This document shows positions 6,056 through 8,754 of a stretch of DNA of 8,754 bases, piece after piece. Source of the DNA: Methanobacteriaceae archaeon UBA349 (GTDB taxonomy: Archaea; Methanobacteriota; Methanobacteria; Methanobacteriales; Methanobacteriaceae). Every line of letters begins with the position of its first letter. The first letter of the stretch is position 1. The notes below the pieces were generated by a model, which did no database searches, was not told where the DNA came from, and saw only the letters and a program-made list of their open reading frames with translations. The DNA is taken from positions 1-8,754 of the forward strand of contig DAWK01000189.1 of NCBI GenBank assembly GCA_002509745.1. The letters run 5' to 3'. Made by a program: the position numbers and the translations under genes.

Positions 6056-7390
6056 TTATTCATCTTTCTTCTTCCGAATAATTCTATCAAATAAAGCAGG
6101 AGTAAATCTTCTCTGTAAAGCAATTAAAACGTGCTGTTGGAGTGCATTATCCATAATTTCCGAAGTTATAATATCTTCATTTTTTCGGATTCTAACTGCT
6201 TGAGCAATTTGGGCTAAATCCCTTGCATGGGCAAAGGTTGGTTGTAGGCCTTCACCACCATTTCTGGTAGGTTCATACACTTTTTCAAATGTTTTTATTA
6301 CATCTGGATCGTACTTTTCACCAAGTAAATCAAGATTTTTTTTAAAAACTTTTACTATCTCTGGCAAGGTAGGGTTTTCCAGGAAAATATGTAATGGTGC
6401 TCGCCTCAAATGTGCTTCATCCATAATAGTTATATCCAGGTTTGTTGAAAATGCAGGTATGAAATGTGTTTGGACGACCATAGGAGCACCTTTAATATAA
6501 ATCATGTCTTTTTTATTTTCCATAGGTACAATCAAACGATTTAAAAGATTATTGTGGTCTTCTTTTTGTCGACCTAGATCATCCAGTAATAGAACACCAC
6601 CATTGGCTTTAATAATGGGTGAGGTTTCATAAACACCTTTATGAGGATCAAAATTGGTTTCTAATTTTTCACTATTCAGTTCAGATCCTGTAAAAACGAA
6701 TGGTGCGTATATTTTGACCCAACGAATATCTTCTGGTTGCTCAGGACACTCTTTATGAAAATCTGGGTCAAATAATTGGATTACATGGTCACTGAACTCA
6801 ATATATCTTGGTATCAATATTGGCGGTAACAAATCTGACATTTTACTGGTAATGAATGTTTTTCCAGTTCCTGGAAGCCCATAAATAAAAAATCCTTTTC
6901 CACCAATTGCTGATTCAATCAAAGTTCTTTTACCATTCTCATTTCCTACAACTTCTTCAAATGTTTTATCTATAACTTCTTGAGGTATTTTTTGGGGAAA
7001 TCGACCTTTTAATTGAATCTCCATAATTTTGTAGTATGTATCATAAGCGACTGGAGCAATACCTACGTATGGATTCTCTTCTGAAAGGTGATCTGCCTGA
7101 GTTTTTCCCACTTTTTTAATGGTAAATGTAACGCTGGGAAACATGAAACCTCCCCCAATGGCAGCGCATAGATCTTCTTCTTCCATATCATTTAGGCATT
7201 TTTCTAGAATATTTATAGAGAGTCCTGTTATTTCATGTATATGATTAACTTTGATATGACCATAATTTGAAATAACCTTTAAAATAAGATTTTTTATAAA
7301 ACTTTCAGAGAGATCAATTTCTTCTAAAGTTTTAGGTTGTTTGAGGATTTCAAATAATCTCTGCATTTTTTCATCATGGTAGTAATCCAT
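6056..7390 (-). CDS. AAA+ ATPase with N-terminal winged-helix-like region, role unknown
   Basis: 444 residues. The N-terminal part (about 12-95) is helical and then strand-rich, with INILEKCLNDMEEEDLCAAI near 59-78, resembling a winged-helix domain. NPYVGIAPV (106-114) links it to an AAA+ module: Walker A GLPGTGKT (171-178), Walker B VLLLDD (266-271), sensor-1-like FSTN (314-317), a candidate arginine finger at R329/R330 and a sensor-2-like HARDLAQIA (388-396). It has no signal peptide or membrane span, so it should be cytoplasmic. Similar helix-turn-helix/AAA proteins of unknown function occur in bacteria and archaea, as far as I recall; I cannot name a symbol. ATG 7390-7388 has AGGAG at 7402-7398, 7 bases upstream. 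It lies upstream of purA on the same strand but with a 194-base gap and no evident functional link. ATP-driven remodelling is inferred from the motifs; the substrate is unknown. Confidence 0.9.
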   Translation of the reverse strand: MDYYHDEKMQRLFEILKQPKTLEEIDLSESFIKNLILKVISNYGHIKVNHIHEITGLSINILEKCLNDMEEEDLCAAIGGGFMFPSVTFTIKKVGKTQADHLSEENPYVGIAPVAYDTYYKIMEIQLKGRFPQKIPQEVIDKTFEEVVGNENGKRTLIESAIGGKGFFIYGLPGTGKTFITSKMSDLLPPILIPRYIEFSDHVIQLFDPDFHKECPEQPEDIRWVKIYAPFVFTGSELNSEKLETNFDPHKGVYETSPIIKANGGVLLLDDLGRQKEDHNNLLNRLIVPMENKKDMIYIKGAPMVVQTHFIPAFSTNLDITIMDEAHLRRAPLHIFLENPTLPEIVKVFKKNLDLLGEKYDPDVIKTFEKVYEPTRNGGEGLQPTFAHARDLAQIAQAVRIRKNEDIITSEIMDNALQQHVLIALQRRFTPALFDRIIRKKKDE

Positions 7391-7422
7391 TAAACCACTC
7401 CTAAAATATTATGTTTCACTTA

Positions 7423-7435
7423 CAAAATATATGTT
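7423..7435 (-). promoter_or_regulatory. Candidate TATA box of the AAA+ ATPase gene
   Basis: On the minus strand AACATATATTTTG is TATA-like. A start about 25 bases downstream, near 7404, would leave a short leader that just includes AGGAG (7402-7398). The divergent spacer (7391-7623) otherwise holds only A/T-rich sequence and the promoter of the small secreted-peptide gene. Confidence 0.35.
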
Positions 7436-7581
7436 GTTCTGATAACTAATACTCATACTATTTACTTTTTTAATAATTTGATAAATTATCTTGATTTTTT
7501 ATAAAAAATATAAAATAATATATCAATTAAAGAAATAAAATTCCTTTCAATTTTTTTAGAGTATTTGATTGTTTTTTGGTG

Positions 7582-7599
7582 AAAAATATTTATTAAAAG
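7582..7599 (+). promoter_or_regulatory. TATA box of the 70-residue peptide gene, predicting a nearly leaderless mRNA
   Basis: AAAAATATTTATTAAAAG contains a BRE-like A-run and the TATA-like TTTATTAA (7589-7596). Its centre is about 31 bases before ATG 7624, so transcription should begin only a few bases before the start codon. No Shine-Dalgarno site lies between box and ATG, which agrees with a leaderless transcript. Confidence 0.45.
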
Positions 7600-7623
7600 A
7601 AAAAGAACATTTAATTAGATATT

Positions 7624-7836
7624 ATGAACACAAAAATTTTATTAGTAGCATTATTAGTAATAATTTCAATTATAGGAATATTTGGTTTTTCTGGTCAAGA
7701 TTCAACTTCTAATAATTCTTCTAATTCAACCAATCAAAACCCGTCTTATGTGCCGGTTACCACTCCTGCTCAAAATAATTCATCAGATACTTCTTCTCAA
7801 TCTAATATTCAACATCAAGAGGGAGTTCCTATATAA
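7624..7836 (+). CDS. Small secreted Ser/Asn/Thr-rich peptide
   Basis: 70 residues, family not recognised. K4 is followed by a hydrophobic segment (about 5-22), a signal peptide or single N-terminal membrane anchor. The rest (23-70) is low complexity, rich in Ser, Asn, Thr and Gln, with a central YVPVTTPAQ (42-50) and no cysteine. Five N-X-S/T sequons (N30, N31, N34, N51, N52) suggest a heavily glycosylated surface stalk or linker. The gene has no Shine-Dalgarno site but a TATA-like box at the distance expected for a leaderless mRNA. Support for being real: the classic signal-plus-linker pattern, the well-placed promoter, and a position between two divergent or unrelated genes. Against: short, low complexity, and overlapped by another open frame. 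It could be the remnant of a longer surface protein. Confidence 0.6.
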   Translation: MNTKILLVALLVIISIIGIFGFSGQDSTSNNSSNSTNQNPSYVPVTTPAQNNSSDTSSQSNIQHQEGVPI

Positions 7837-7964
7837 TTATGAGAATTTAATCTCTGCCATTGAATTTCTCTACTGTACAATTTATATCTATATTAGGATG
7901 GTTTCATCTTTTTAAATTCTAATCAAGATTTTAAGACTTTTAAGTTAATTATTTTTAGAATTCA
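7837..7964 (+). promoter_or_regulatory. Spacer with candidate ltrA promoters
   Basis: Two options are visible. TTTATATC (7881-7888) would start near 7910 and leave a leader of about 55 bases without a Shine-Dalgarno site. TTTTAAGT (7938-7945) is centred about 23 bases before ATG 7965 and would give a leaderless mRNA. TTTTAAG is repeated directly at 7929-7935 and 7938-7944. A T5 run at 7909-7913 may terminate the upstream peptide gene. Confidence 0.3.
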
Positions 7965-8754
7965 ATGAAAATTAGAAAAGATATAATTCTACCGCCACGG
8001 CTGCGTTCTATTGATGAAGAAGAGGAGGAGAGACATGCTGAGTGGCTAGAGCTTTTGTATGATCTAGTTTTTGTAGCAGCTGTTTCCATATTGGCCCTTA
8101 ATTTAAGTTTAGATTATTCTTTCATAGGTCTTTTAAAGTCCATTCCCTTATTTTTTGTTATTTGGTGGGGATGGGTAGGCCATACTTTTTTCCTATCCCG
8201 CTTCGGTACCGACGACCTTTTTGATAGATTTTTAACTATGTTACAGATGATAGCTGTAGCAGCCATGGCCGTCAATGTTGAAGACGCATATAGTTTCAGT
8301 GGATCCAGCTTTGCAGTATCTTACGCATTTTTAAGAATTATTCTGGTATATGAACATTATAGGGCTGGTAAACACATTAAAGAAGCTAAACCACTCACAA
8401 ATCATTTCTGTAAGGGTTTTGGATTAGCTGCTTTGATTTGGGTTATATCGGCATTTGTTCCTATCCCTTTTCGGTTTATTTTATGGGGAATAGTACTAAT
8501 AATTGATATTATAACGCCTATTACTGCTGCTGGAGAACAATTTAAACTACCTCCCCAATCCACCCATCTTCCAGAACGTTTTGGGCTTTTTACCATAATT
8601 TTAATAGGTGAAGCAGTGGTAAGTATTGTATTTACCATAAATACTATTGGATTTGTGTTTTTAGCTGAAATTACAGGGATATTTGGTTTGATAATCGCAT
8701 TTTGTATATGGTGGAGTTATTTTGAAGAAGCAAAAGGTGCTGAGGCCAAAGTAA
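7965..8754 (+). CDS. LtrA-family multi-pass membrane protein (low temperature requirement A), runs off the right edge
   Basis: 263 codons plus one base are present, with no stop. After a charged N-terminus with an acidic patch (D17-E22) comes the family hallmark RHAEWLELLYDLVFVAAVSI (23-42). PLFFVIWWGWVGHTFFLSRF (61-80), FGTDDLFDRFLTMLQM (80-95), FLRIILVYEHYRAG (122-135), HLPERFGLFTIILIGEAVV (201-219) and WWSYFEEAKG (249-258) also match the LtrA pattern. About eight membrane segments are visible: 33-50, 57-78, 89-105, 116-128, 151-166, 171-187, 207-224 and 228-250. Full LtrA proteins are near 400 residues, so roughly a third is missing. The name comes from a Listeria mutant; the biochemical role is not established. 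An in-frame TAG at 7956-7958 just before ATG 7965 fixes the start region, and no Shine-Dalgarno site precedes it. The family is clear; its function in a methanogen is unknown. Confidence 0.9.
   Translation, partial: MKIRKDIILPPRLRSIDEEEEERHAEWLELLYDLVFVAAVSILALNLSLDYSFIGLLKSIPLFFVIWWGWVGHTFFLSRFGTDDLFDRFLTMLQMIAVAAMAVNVEDAYSFSGSSFAVSYAFLRIILVYEHYRAGKHIKEAKPLTNHFCKGFGLAALIWVISAFVPIPFRFILWGIVLIIDIITPITAAGEQFKLPPQSTHLPERFGLFTIILIGEAVVSIVFTINTIGFVFLAEITGIFGLIIAFCIWWSYFEEAKGAEAKV

Noticed and set aside
7682..7915. 77-codon frame overlapping the small secreted-peptide gene
   Set aside because: The Leu/Ile-rich composition is what a frame-shifted reading of the A/T-rich Ser/Asn tail gives. There is no start signal, and the other frame shows a coherent signal-plus-linker protein.
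8018..8037. Strong GAGGAGG followed by ATG inside the LtrA gene
   Set aside because: The purine run is the glutamate stretch E18-E22. The ATG at 8035 is out of frame and stops after four codons.
8402..8638. 78-codon frame on the minus strand inside the LtrA gene
   Set aside because: It is antisense to conserved LtrA membrane segments and has no independent support.
1..8754. CRISPR array, insertion sequence, tRNA or integration site
   Set aside because: I saw no regularly spaced repeats, no transposase-like frame, no terminal inverted repeats with target duplications and no cloverleaf-like GC stems. Gene order and composition look like ordinary chromosome.

Overview
The window looks like chromosomal DNA of an AT-rich methanogenic archaeon, most likely of the Methanobacteriales (Methanobacterium-like; genus not resolved). 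The reasons are: the start of a glycerol-1-phosphate dehydrogenase (archaeal lipid stereochemistry), an archaeal/eukaryotic-type prolyl-tRNA synthetase with a C-terminal four-cysteine zinc domain, CofC of coenzyme F420 synthesis, the short archaeal form of adenylosuccinate synthetase, archaeal BRE/TATA-like boxes, and T-run terminators without GC hairpins.

Layout. 1-299 (minus): 5' part of egsA, running off the left edge. 300-834: long A/T-dominated divergent spacer with candidate promoters for egsA and proS. 835-2238 (plus): proS. 2385-3077 (plus): secreted or membrane-anchored protein of unknown function with six N-glycosylation sequons. 3138-3815 (plus): cofC. 3942-4700 (plus): thiD. 4701-4838: convergent spacer with an oligo-T terminator for each side. 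4839-5861 (minus): purA. 6056-7390 (minus): AAA+ ATPase with an N-terminal winged-helix-like region, role unknown. 7391-7623: divergent spacer. 7624-7836 (plus): 70-residue Ser/Asn-rich secreted peptide. 7965-8754 (plus): 5' part of an LtrA-family multi-pass membrane protein, running off the right edge.

How the genes work together. Most of the window is ordinary archaeal core metabolism: lipid backbone, translation, F420, thiamine pyrimidine and AMP synthesis. No pathway is complete here, and the genes look like a conserved neighbourhood of separately promoted units rather than one operon. The less explained parts are the two exported sequon-rich proteins, the winged-helix/AAA+ ATPase and the LtrA protein. 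I found no mobile element, CRISPR array, tRNA, rRNA or obvious new defence system. The most unusual sequence-level signal is a partial copy of the start region of the secreted-protein gene just upstream of cofC; it creates an out-of-frame start with its own Shine-Dalgarno-like site. A second signal is that the two right-hand genes lack Shine-Dalgarno sites and may be leaderless, unlike most of their neighbours.
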